This document shows positions 6,381-12,833 of a stretch of 18,676 bases of DNA, piece after piece. The translations under genes and the position numbers were made by a program. Positions within the stretch are counted from its first letter, which is position 1, and every line of letters starts with the position of its first letter. The notes beneath the pieces are model-generated. The model saw only the letters and a program-made list of their open reading frames with translations. It searched no databases and had not been told where the DNA came from. The stretch is from an uncultured Varibaculum sp. GTDB taxonomy: Bacteria; Actinomycetota; Actinomycetes; Actinomycetales; Actinomycetaceae. The DNA is taken from positions 1 to 18,676 of the forward strand of contig CAMYFZ010000036.1 in assembly GCA_947255165.1 (NCBI GenBank), written 5' to 3'.

Positions 6381-6460
6381 GTAAAACGCCACCCCCCTTA
6401 ACGGGGTAAGTGATGAGGTGGCAAACCACCACCCCGCCTAACTATGGGGTAGCGTTTCAC
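6381..6460. repeat. Large imperfect stem-loop with a nested hairpin
   Basis: The outer arms 6381-6395 and 6446-6460 pair at 13 of 15 positions. Inside is a perfect ggtgg-caaa-ccacc hairpin (6417-6430). The resulting 80-base structure is more ordered than expected for random sequence and is a candidate for a single-strand origin, a mobilisation or packaging site, or a small structured RNA. Confidence 0.5.
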
Positions 6461-6737
6461 GCCCCCGTCTCTCGCGTGTCGCAGGTGCGCTAGAAGCCAC
6501 TAATAGCCCCTTCCGCTATGTGGGTACTAGAAACCCGCTAAGCCCGTTTAGCCGCGATACGTGCGCCCGCGCCTATTGCTTACTGAAACCCGTTTATTTG
6601 TCGCTCGCGCTCGCGGCCACCATACCCGCCCCTTAGAGATACGCGCACCCGGAACCTTAGCGATATATCCCCCCGGCATTTTTATTTTTCGCCCCTTGGT
6701 CTGCTTACGTTGTGGCCACCACGACAGACAGGGAGGG

Positions 6738-6758
6738 GATACCCCGCCCCGGGGTATC
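6738..6758. repeat. Inverted repeat gatacccc / ggggtatc
   Basis: Perfect 8-bp arms (6738-6745 and 6751-6758) surround gcccc. The motif resembles the gatag-ccccc-ctatc hairpin at 6317-6331. No T tract follows. Confidence 0.45.
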
Positions 6759-6807
6759 TCGCGCGATCATTGTTAAGGAGGGAACGAAATAGACCCCCCC
6801 AAAAAAA

Positions 6808-6881
6808 CCGCCCGCGAGTGATCCTTACAAAAAAGGGGATAGTGTTTTGCGACCCCCATATAACCCGCCCGCGAGTGATCC
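6808..6881 (+). repeat. Two-copy 17-bp direct repeat
   Basis: The sequence ccgcccgcgagtgatcc occurs at 6808-6824 and 6865-6881, 57 bp apart. Both copies are preceded by a gaccccc run and an A-rich spacer (from 6792 and 6851), so the repeat unit is about 31-33 bp in an imperfect form. It could be a pair of iterons or protein sites. Confidence 0.6.
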
Positions 6882-6945
6882 GCCCCCGCGTGTTTTTAGC
6901 CGGGAAAGTGGGTTAAATCTGCCAGCAGTTAAGGCGCGTTTTATT

Positions 6946-6970
6946 TTCTGGACACAACGCAGACACAACG
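6946..6970. repeat. Right integrase arm-type repeats, two units
   Basis: The segment is identical to 195-219 and contains two tandem copies of the gacacaacg(ca) unit in the same orientation as on the left. It lies 53 bp from the right att core; on the left the distance is about 139 bp. Matching arm sites at both ends support the element limits. Confidence 0.75.
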
Positions 6971-7023
6971 AAACGAGTTTATGAAACTTTCTAATCTCAT
7001 TCTTACTGGTCAGAGCCTAGTTA

Positions 7024-7048
7024 TTTGGTGCGCAAGGGGGGACTTGAA
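7024..7048. repeat. Right attachment site inside tRNA-Leu
   Basis: The 25-bp perfect copy of 31-55 covers the tRNA 3' end (CCA, discriminator, acceptor strand, part of the T arm). Integration here leaves the tRNA complete, the usual outcome for integrases that target tRNA 3' ends. Confidence 0.9.
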
Positions 7049-7114
7049 CCCCCATGCCCGGTAAAGGGCACACGGACCTGAACCGTGCGCGTCTACCAAT
7101 TCCGCCACTTGCGC
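7026..7114 (-). tRNA. tRNA-Leu(CAG), CCA encoded
   Basis: Read on the minus strand, the 89-base gene starts GCGCAAG and ends CTTGCGC-A-CCA. The anticodon arm is CACGG-TTCAGGT-CCGTG, giving anticodon CAG for leucine codon CUG. A long variable arm (tgccctttaccgggca) fits a class II tRNA, and the T arm is gggggttcaagtccccc. The element uses its 3' end as integration site and leaves it intact. Confidence 0.96.
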
Positions 7115-7451
7115 TTGGGTTTAACGCCCGAAAGCGTTAACCAACGAATAGAAATCTACCCCGAAACCAAAGGCGGGAGCAAGCCCAGGGGCAAAAGGCG
7201 TTACGTTTCACAACGTTCGCCGCCCAATTTTGCGACCCCGGGCGGATTTTCCCTGCTGCTTTAGACTTTTTCGTTCCGCCGCCGCGCCTAATATCGCCCT
7301 ATTTACCCTGCGATAATACTTCTCAGACATTTTTCTATTACCCTGGGACTTAGATGTATTTCTTGCCCGCTGTTTTTACCGGCAAAATCTGCCAGATAAA
7401 AATAGCGCCGCAAGATGCTTCAGATCTGGTTATTACAGAGAGGACGAAAAT
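7115..7451. other. Intergenic region between tRNA-Leu and fhaA
   Basis: This 337-bp gap must hold the promoter of the tRNA (leftward) and of the envelope operon (rightward). Next to the tRNA is a 7-bp inverted repeat ttaacgc/gcgttaa (7121-7140). Near fhaA, ccagat (7392-7397) and atctgg (7424-7429) form another. A gataat string at 7312-7317 could be a -10 element, but no matching -35 is visible, so I assign no promoter. I see no gene here. Confidence 0.5.
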
Positions 7452-8147
7452 ATGGGAGTGGTTGACCGCTTCGAAAGAGCCGTATCCCAGGGGGTGAATG
7501 CCCCTTTTTCTAAGATGTTCGCCAGTTCAATTAAAGCTGTAGATGTAAAGTCGGCAATCCGAGAAAGCATGGATAATTCCCGTGCTACTTTGAGCGATGG
7601 TCGGGTAGTAGTCGCTAACGAGTACCGGGTACTTCTCAACGAAAAAGACTTCCAGTCAGTGATGGATCAGAACTCGCAAGTATTCGCGCAAGAATTGGCG
7701 CAAGACGCCACTTCTTACGCCACGGAACAAAGCTACGTGTTTGTGGGACCAGTGGAAGTTACTTTTTCTGCCGGAGAATATCCGCTGGGAGAACTAAAAA
7801 TCGAAAACGCCATCCGGCGCGGCCCTGCCGCCCCGGTGACCACTGCTGGCGCCAGTCCTGCCCATCCGATTATTGATATCGAGGGACAACAGTGGCTACT
7901 AACCGAACCGGTCACGGTGATAGGTCGCGGATCTGAAGCTGACATTGTGGTTCACGATCCGGGAGTATCCCGCCGCCACCTGGAACTGCGAATCACTTCC
8001 CAAGGAGTAATCGCTACCGATCTAGGATCCACTAATGGATCTTATGTGGAAGGTCATCGCATTAGTGCCGCCACCCTCTTAGATGGAAACGAAATAACTA
8101 TCGGTCGCACTCACCTGCTATTTTGGACATCAAGCGCGGATGAATAA
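7452..8147 (+). CDS. fhaA: FHA-domain protein with DUF3662 N-terminus
   Basis: This 231-residue cytoplasmic protein reads phosphothreonine marks set by the kinases of the same operon. Residues about 1-115 match the FhaA N-terminal domain (start MGVVDRFERAV). Residues about 140-228 form an FHA domain with the binding residues R159 (GRG), S173-R-R-H176 and the STNG turn at 193-196. The linker is short; the Mycobacterium protein is over twice as long. The ATG at 7452 follows a gagagga ribosome site. In mycobacteria FhaA binds the MviN/MurJ pseudokinase and affects wall synthesis; the same role here is by homology. It is the first gene of the operon. Confidence 0.94.
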   Translation: MGVVDRFERAVSQGVNAPFSKMFASSIKAVDVKSAIRESMDNSRATLSDGRVVVANEYRVLLNEKDFQSVMDQNSQVFAQELAQDATSYATEQSYVFVGPVEVTFSAGEYPLGELKIENAIRRGPAAPVTTAGASPAHPIIDIEGQQWLLTEPVTVIGRGSEADIVVHDPGVSRRHLELRITSQGVIATDLGSTNGSYVEGHRISAATLLDGNEITIGRTHLLFWTSSADE

Positions 8148-8159
8148 TAGGCGGTAATT

Positions 8160-8651
8160 GTGGCGGTAGGACTTTTATACACTATTCTTCGATTCGGTTT
8201 CGTAGCCCTATTGTGGCTGCTGGTAATCGGATTGGTACTAGTGCTACGCCGCGACATTTTCCTGGCGTCCTCGGCATCCGCGAAATCTTCTCTCAATCGT
8301 TCTCGCGGACGGAACCCGCAAAATAAGAAAAGTAAACCGCAAAAATCCAAACGCAAAGGTCGCCCTCGCTACTTGGCTTTCACCGGTGGCGCCCTGGCGG
8401 GAAATCGTTTAAAACTTGACGGGAATCCCATCTTATTAGGGCGTTCAGGCGAGTGTACGGTTCCCTTAAAAGATTCCTACTCCTCTAATAAACACGCCCG
8501 CATTTACAACAACAACGGGAACTGGTTTATTGAGGATCTGAACTCAACGAATGGAACATTCGTTGGTAACAAACGCCTCACCGCTGCTCAGCCCCTAGAG
8601 CTAGGAGTCGTGGTGCGGATTGGACAAACAACAATGGAGCTAACTAGATGA
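8160..8651 (+). CDS. fhaB: Membrane-anchored FHA-domain protein
   Basis: This 163-residue protein has one N-terminal membrane segment (about 8-30), a basic linker (about 40-70) and a C-terminal FHA domain with R95 (GRSGE), S109-N-K-H112 and NSTNG at 128-132. The start is a GTG at 8160, 12 bases after the fhaA stop, with aggcgg upstream. The stop overlaps the start of the phosphatase gene (atga), indicating translational coupling. In mycobacteria FhaB (FipA) is phosphorylated by PknA/PknB and links to cell division. It would tether phospho-targets at the membrane near the phosphatase. Confidence 0.93.
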   Translation: MAVGLLYTILRFGFVALLWLLVIGLVLVLRRDIFLASSASAKSSLNRSRGRNPQNKKSKPQKSKRKGRPRYLAFTGGALAGNRLKLDGNPILLGRSGECTVPLKDSYSSNKHARIYNNNGNWFIEDLNSTNGTFVGNKRLTAAQPLELGVVVRIGQTTMELTR

Positions 8652-9832
8652 GCATCGGATTCAACTATGCCGCCTTCTCTGATATCGGCAAGATCCGCCA
8701 ATCTAACCAAGATTCGGGTTATGCCGGCCCTAACCTGCTGGTATTAGCAGATGGAATGGGCGGGCCCGCCGGGGGCGATATCGCTTCCTCAATAGCGATC
8801 GATCATTTACGCTCCCTCGACGTTGAAGCTGATAATCCCGAGGAAGCTCTAGAGAGCCTACGGGAAGCGATATCCCAGGCACACCAGGAACTTTGCGAAC
8901 GCTCTACCCAAGATCCCGCATTAGCAGGTCTCGGTACTACCTGTATTGCTATCCGTCGTAGCGAAGATGCTTTAACTATGACCCATATCGGGGATTCGCG
9001 CGCCTACCGTTTGCGCGGCGGGGAACTGCGGCAAATGACCAATGATCATTCTTTTGTGCAGTACCTGGTAGATACGGGACAGCTCACTTCCGAACAGGCT
9101 GAGAACCATCCCCAGCGCTCGGTATTGCTACGGGTGCTTGGGGATTCCCAAGAGGACGTCACCCTCGATGAGTCCCACCCCGAATTCACGGTAGGTGACC
9201 GCTGGCTGCTGTGCTCTGACGGACTGTGCGGCTTCGTATCCGGCCAGACTATTGGCAAAATCCTTTACCGCAGCGAAACCCCCCAGCAGGCCTGCGAATC
9301 ATTAGTAGAGCTGGCGTTAAAAGCGGGCGGACCCGATAACATCACCTGCGTGATTGCCGATATTGTCGAGGACCCGCAACAAAGCGAACCCCAGGTGGTG
9401 GGGGCCGCAGCTACCGACCGGCTTGCCCAACTGCGCAGCCAACAGGCCGAAGATGCCCTTGACGACACGGTTACTGCTGATAGGGGCGTGACCGGTAGTA
9501 CCGACAAAGATAAGGACGAGGACGAGGATCGATCTTTTTCTGAGGCGCGGGCGGCAGTACCGACGGAACCACTAGTGGAGGAAAGTCCGGCTCCAAAATA
9601 CCGTTGGGGAAGAATCGTTGGTGTGATTGCGGGACTGATAGCCCTGCTCGCCCTATTTGCCGGGGCCCTGTGGTATGGGATGTCGGGGCGGCCTACCCCC
9701 ACTCCACCAGCTACTTCAACTTCGATTTCTGAAGTTCAATCCCCTGCCGCTTCCCCCGAGCAAACCAAGCAAGAATCGCAGCCGCCCTCACCGGCTGAAA
9801 CCTCGCAATCAGCCCCAGCTAGCAACTCTTAA
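8648..9832 (+). CDS. pstP: PP2C-family Ser/Thr protein phosphatase with a membrane anchor
   Basis: This 394-residue enzyme would dephosphorylate PknA, PknB and their substrates. The PP2C domain covers about 5-240, with metal ligands in the expected places: D35-G36 (LADGMGG), D191 (CSDGL) and D230-N231 (GGPDN); IGDSRAY at 114-120 is the usual core strand. Then come an acidic, probably disordered linker (about 245-315), one membrane helix (about 320-345) and a Pro/Ser/Thr-rich outer tail. Length and layout match actinobacterial PstP. The ATG overlaps the fhaB stop by four bases. Confidence 0.96.
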   Translation: MSIGFNYAAFSDIGKIRQSNQDSGYAGPNLLVLADGMGGPAGGDIASSIAIDHLRSLDVEADNPEEALESLREAISQAHQELCERSTQDPALAGLGTTCIAIRRSEDALTMTHIGDSRAYRLRGGELRQMTNDHSFVQYLVDTGQLTSEQAENHPQRSVLLRVLGDSQEDVTLDESHPEFTVGDRWLLCSDGLCGFVSGQTIGKILYRSETPQQACESLVELALKAGGPDNITCVIADIVEDPQQSEPQVVGAAATDRLAQLRSQQAEDALDDTVTADRGVTGSTDKDKDEDEDRSFSEARAAVPTEPLVEESPAPKYRWGRIVGVIAGLIALLALFAGALWYGMSGRPTPTPPATSTSISEVQSPAASPEQTKQESQPPSPAETSQSAPASNS

Positions 9833-9907
9833 CCAGTCTGAAACCCATAAGTGCAAGTCGAAACATTAAGGTGACCGAGCGGATAGAAGAAAGGAGGGAA
9901 TGCACTC

Positions 9908-11377
9908 GTGGCAAAAATAAAACACCCCACTGGCCGTCTGGCGGAACTACTGTTAATCGTGGTAGCCCTGGCGGTATGTTTCCTGGGATATTTCTCCATT
10001 AACGTTAACCGCACCGGCGCCCTCCCCACTTCTTTCGTTTTGCATATGTGCGTGCTGGGAGCCTTTGCCCTCGCGACCCACCTGGCGGTTCGTTTCCTCG
10101 CTCCCTACGCCGACCCGGTACTTTTGCCTGCGGTTTTGGCGCTAAATGGCATCGGCTTGGTAATGATTTACCGCCTCGATTTGGCCTATGGGCCGGATTC
10201 CATCCTGTATGTCGGGTTCAAACAGGCATTATTTACCCTGCTAGGTGTGATTTTGATGGTGGTTACCCTGGCAGTCGTGCGCGACTACCGCAAGCTGCGT
10301 AACTACACCTATCTTTCGATGCTGCTGGCGATTGTGCTGCTAATCCTCCCCTTGATGCCGGTTATCGGGCGGACCATCAACGGTGCTCGCATCTGGATTA
10401 ATATCGGCTTTTCCTTCCAGCCCTCCGAAGTTGCCAAGATTTGTTTAGCGATCTTTTTCGCCGGCTATCTGACCACCCGCCGGGAAGCACTAATCCAAGG
10501 CGGGAAATCATTATTGGGTATGCGTCTGCCGCGTCTGCGGGATCTCGGTCCCCTCCTGGTGGTATGGGCAGCCTCCATTTTGATTTTGGTGTTCGAACGG
10601 GACCTGGGAACCTCCCTACTAATCTTCGGTTTATTTGTTGCCATGCTTTACGTAGCCACGAACCAAACTTCCTGGCTGCTAATCGGAGCAATCCTATTCG
10701 CGCCCGCAGTATTCTTAGCTTCCCGCCTGTTTTCGCATGTGCAAGCGCGTATCGATGTCTGGCTTCACGCCCTCGACCCGGAAATCTATTCCCGTCCCAT
10801 TGGGGGTTCTGGGCAGCTAGTATCCGGGCTATTTGGGATGGCCGATGGCGGTATTCTCGGTACCGGTTGGGCGCAAGGTTCCCCCTCCCTAACTCCCTTC
10901 GCGAACTCCGACTTTATTTTTGCTTCCCTCGGAGAAGAACTGGGACTAACCGGCTCACTCGCTTTGCTAACGCTCTATTTTATTTTCGTGGAGCGGGGGA
11001 TGCGGACTGCCCTAATCATGCGCGATAGCTTTGGAAAACTCTTGGCCACCGGGTTTGCTTTCACCATCGGATTCCAAGTTTTCGTCGTGGTCGGCGGACT
11101 TACCAGGGTAATACCTTCCACTGGACTCACCTTGCCTTTTGTAGCCGCTGGAGGGTCGTCGCTGGTCGCCAACTGGGTGATCCTGGCCTTACTGCTGCGC
11201 CTATCTAATGAGGCACGCCGGCCGGTAACTACTGAGAGCGGGGTTATTGATACCGCTGAACTGGAAGCAGTTATTGCCCGTCAGCAGGAAAAACGTCCTG
11301 TCTCGCCCGCGGCCCCTGCCACTCCTTACCCGCCTCGGAGCATTCGGGGAGGTGAACGCCGTGAATCCACAGATTAG
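9908..11377 (+). CDS. rodA: RodA/FtsW/SpoVE-family peptidoglycan glycosyltransferase
   Basis: This 489-residue polytopic membrane protein (about ten helices) polymerises lipid II into glycan strands. Family motifs include FQPSEVAKI (P172, S173, E174), ERDLGTSLL (D232) and the region GSGQLVSGLFGM with GGILGTGWAQG. The start is a GTG at 9908 preceded by a very strong aaggaggg site at 9891; the 75-bp gap before it is the largest in the operon and may allow separate translation control. A soluble tail of about 60 residues follows the last helix. I choose RodA over FtsW from the operon, where it pairs with the PBP encoded next. Confidence 0.94.
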   Translation: MAKIKHPTGRLAELLLIVVALAVCFLGYFSINVNRTGALPTSFVLHMCVLGAFALATHLAVRFLAPYADPVLLPAVLALNGIGLVMIYRLDLAYGPDSILYVGFKQALFTLLGVILMVVTLAVVRDYRKLRNYTYLSMLLAIVLLILPLMPVIGRTINGARIWINIGFSFQPSEVAKICLAIFFAGYLTTRREALIQGGKSLLGMRLPRLRDLGPLLVVWAASILILVFERDLGTSLLIFGLFVAMLYVATNQTSWLLIGAILFAPAVFLASRLFSHVQARIDVWLHALDPEIYSRPIGGSGQLVSGLFGMADGGILGTGWAQGSPSLTPFANSDFIFASLGEELGLTGSLALLTLYFIFVERGMRTALIMRDSFGKLLATGFAFTIGFQVFVVVGGLTRVIPSTGLTLPFVAAGGSSLVANWVILALLLRLSNEARRPVTTESGVIDTAELEAVIARQQEKRPVSPAAPATPYPPRSIRGGERRESTD

Positions 11378-12833
11378 AAGACTTTTCTTCATAGTTTTTG
11401 TAATGTTTTTATCCCTGATGGTGGCGTGTACCTATATCCAGTTCCTGGGGGCAGATTCTTTGAACGCGGACGGGCGGAACTCACGTGCCTTTTACCGATC
11501 CAAATACATTGAACGCGGCCCCATCATGGTCGGGGAAAACGCGGTTGCGGCTTCAAAGCCCACGAACGACTCTACCGGTTATCGCAAGCGCTACCACCGG
11601 GTTTACTCAGAGCAGGCGCCACTTTACTCTAACTTGACCGGTTACCTGTCCCCCGGAGGCAACGCCACTGGGATGGAACGGCTGCAAAATTCGGTGTTAA
11701 TGGGAGAGGCTTCCAGCCAGGCTTTATCCCAACTATTTAAATATGCAGCCGGTGAAAACCAAAAGGGCGGAGGCATCCAACTTACTGTCGACCCTCAGAT
11801 TCAGCAGGCAGCAGCCCAAGCACTAGGAGACCGTAGGGGCGCGGTAGTTGCTATCAACTATCAAACCGGAGCCATCCTCGCCGCCGTTACTACCCCGCGT
11901 TTTAATCCCAACTCTTTGGCGGCAGGCACCGAAAAACAGTCGCAACAGACCTTAAAGGGGCTACAGGCAGAGCCGTCAAAGCCGATGTTAGATCGGGCTT
12001 TGCGGGGAGAATACCCTCCTGGTTCCTCCTTTAAAATCATTACTGCAGCTGCTGCCCTAGAACAGCAAACTCGTGCTCCCGAGGAGGAAGTGGAAGCTCC
12101 GGTATCGGTACCGCTGCCGGGATCGAGCGCTCGAATCTCCAATATTGAATCCACTAGCTGCGGAAACGGTCACCCCACGTTTGCTTACGCTTTTGCCTAT
12201 TCTTGTAACACTCCCTTCGCGAAGCTCGGTCAAGACTTGGGATATCAGGCATTAAAAGACAAAACCGCAGCTTTCGGTTTTGACCCCAAAACCGAATTAA
12301 AGATTCCGCTGCCAGTACAAAAGTCGCACTTCCCTTCCTCCGACCCGGGACTAGCTTCCACCATGATGAGCGCGATCGGACAGTACGAGGTGCGCACTTC
12401 ACCTTTAATGATGGCTACGGTGGCCGCAGCAGTGGCGAACCAAGGTACTCAGGTACGTCCCTTCTTGGTGGCAGCCGAGTTGGGGCCAGATGGGAAAGTC
12501 ACCAGAACCTATCGTTCCGGGGGTAAGCTCGGTAAACCGATCTCCAAAGAGGTCGCCTCACAGCTGCGCCAAATGATGATCCAAACCGTTGAAGACGGAA
12601 CCGGGGAGCCTGGTCGGGTTGCCGGAGTTGAGATGGGAGCTAAAACCGGCACCGCGCAGACCGGCGCTAATCGGACCGATGCCTGGTATGTGGGCTGGGC
12701 AGATACCCCCAACCTGCCGCTGGCTTTTGCGGTGGTAGTCGAAGGCGATAGTTCCAATCCAGCTCCTCACGGCGGACCGGTGGCCGGGCCAATCGCAAAA
12801 CAGGTAATCCAGGCGGCGGTGAATCATGGCTGA
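11361..12833 (+). CDS. pbpA: Class B penicillin-binding protein (transpeptidase)
   Basis: This 490-residue enzyme cross-links peptidoglycan and works with RodA. It has an N-terminal membrane anchor (about 9-32), a dimerisation region and a transpeptidase domain with S222-S-F-K225, S281-C-N283 and K428-T-G430. An open frame extends upstream to 11247, but I place the start at the GTG at 11361: it has a ggggagg site eight bases upstream, and the protein then matches the roughly 490 residues of mycobacterial PbpA. It overlaps the rodA end by 17 bases. All active-site motifs are intact. Confidence 0.93.
   Translation: MNPQIRRLFFIVFVMFLSLMVACTYIQFLGADSLNADGRNSRAFYRSKYIERGPIMVGENAVAASKPTNDSTGYRKRYHRVYSEQAPLYSNLTGYLSPGGNATGMERLQNSVLMGEASSQALSQLFKYAAGENQKGGGIQLTVDPQIQQAAAQALGDRRGAVVAINYQTGAILAAVTTPRFNPNSLAAGTEKQSQQTLKGLQAEPSKPMLDRALRGEYPPGSSFKIITAAAALEQQTRAPEEEVEAPVSVPLPGSSARISNIESTSCGNGHPTFAYAFAYSCNTPFAKLGQDLGYQALKDKTAAFGFDPKTELKIPLPVQKSHFPSSDPGLASTMMSAIGQYEVRTSPLMMATVAAAVANQGTQVRPFLVAAELGPDGKVTRTYRSGGKLGKPISKEVASQLRQMMIQTVEDGTGEPGRVAGVEMGAKTGTAQTGANRTDAWYVGWADTPNLPLAFAVVVEGDSSNPAPHGGPVAGPIAKQVIQAAVNHG

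Larger units (their letters stand above)
6059..6945. other. Repeat-rich noncoding right part of the element
   Basis: No convincing gene is present in these nearly 900 bases. They hold a perfect DnaA-box sequence, several inverted repeats, a GC-alternating run, a duplicated 17-bp direct repeat and at least nine runs of five or more C on the plus strand (for example 6117-6122, 6306-6311, 6322-6327, 6392-6397, 6462-6466, 6669-6674, 6794-6800, 6853-6857, 6883-6887), while G runs reach at most four. Candidate roles are vegetative origin, single-strand origin, mobilisation or packaging site, or a structured RNA. None can be chosen from sequence alone. Confidence 0.6.
31..7023. mobile_element. Integrated element at tRNA-Leu, about 7.0 kb, with integrase, excisionase and primase-helicase
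   Basis: The limits come from a perfect 25-bp direct repeat (31-55 and 7024-7048), the right copy being the 3' end of an intact tRNA-Leu. Inside are a tyrosine integrase at the left end, an excisionase-like helix-turn-helix protein, a primase-helicase, four small unknown genes, matching integrase arm repeats near both ends, and a noncoding repeat-rich region. All recognisable genes point right. I see no conjugation ATPase, relaxase, terminase, capsid, lysis, resistance or toxin gene. This gene set is that of a self-replicating integrative plasmid or a phage satellite core; transfer would need a helper. Limits and replicon nature are well supported; the satellite reading is inference. Confidence 0.88.

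Noticed and set aside
6226..6432. Open frame on the minus strand in the noncoding region
   Set aside because: It covers the CG-alternating run and stem structures, and its product has no credible protein features.
6561..6916. Two open frames on the plus strand (6561-6776 and 6710-6916)
   Set aside because: Their compositions are dominated by Arg, Pro and Gly from C-rich DNA, they lack clear ribosome sites, overlap each other and cover inverted and direct repeats.
31..7023. Toxin-antitoxin, restriction-modification or known anti-phage system in the element
   Set aside because: None of the small proteins shows motifs of such systems; only position would suggest it.
9265..9702. 145-residue open frame on the minus strand inside pstP
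   Set aside because: It is the shadow of the well-supported phosphatase frame, Ser-rich, with no own features.
10441..11028. 195-residue open frame inside rodA
   Set aside because: It is an out-of-frame shadow of a clear membrane protein, rich in Arg, Ser and Pro with no recognisable domain.
11247..11360. Longer pbpA starting at 11247
   Set aside because: It would overlap rodA by over 130 bases, adds a stretch with no counterpart in PbpA, and the GTG at 11361 has a strong ribosome site.
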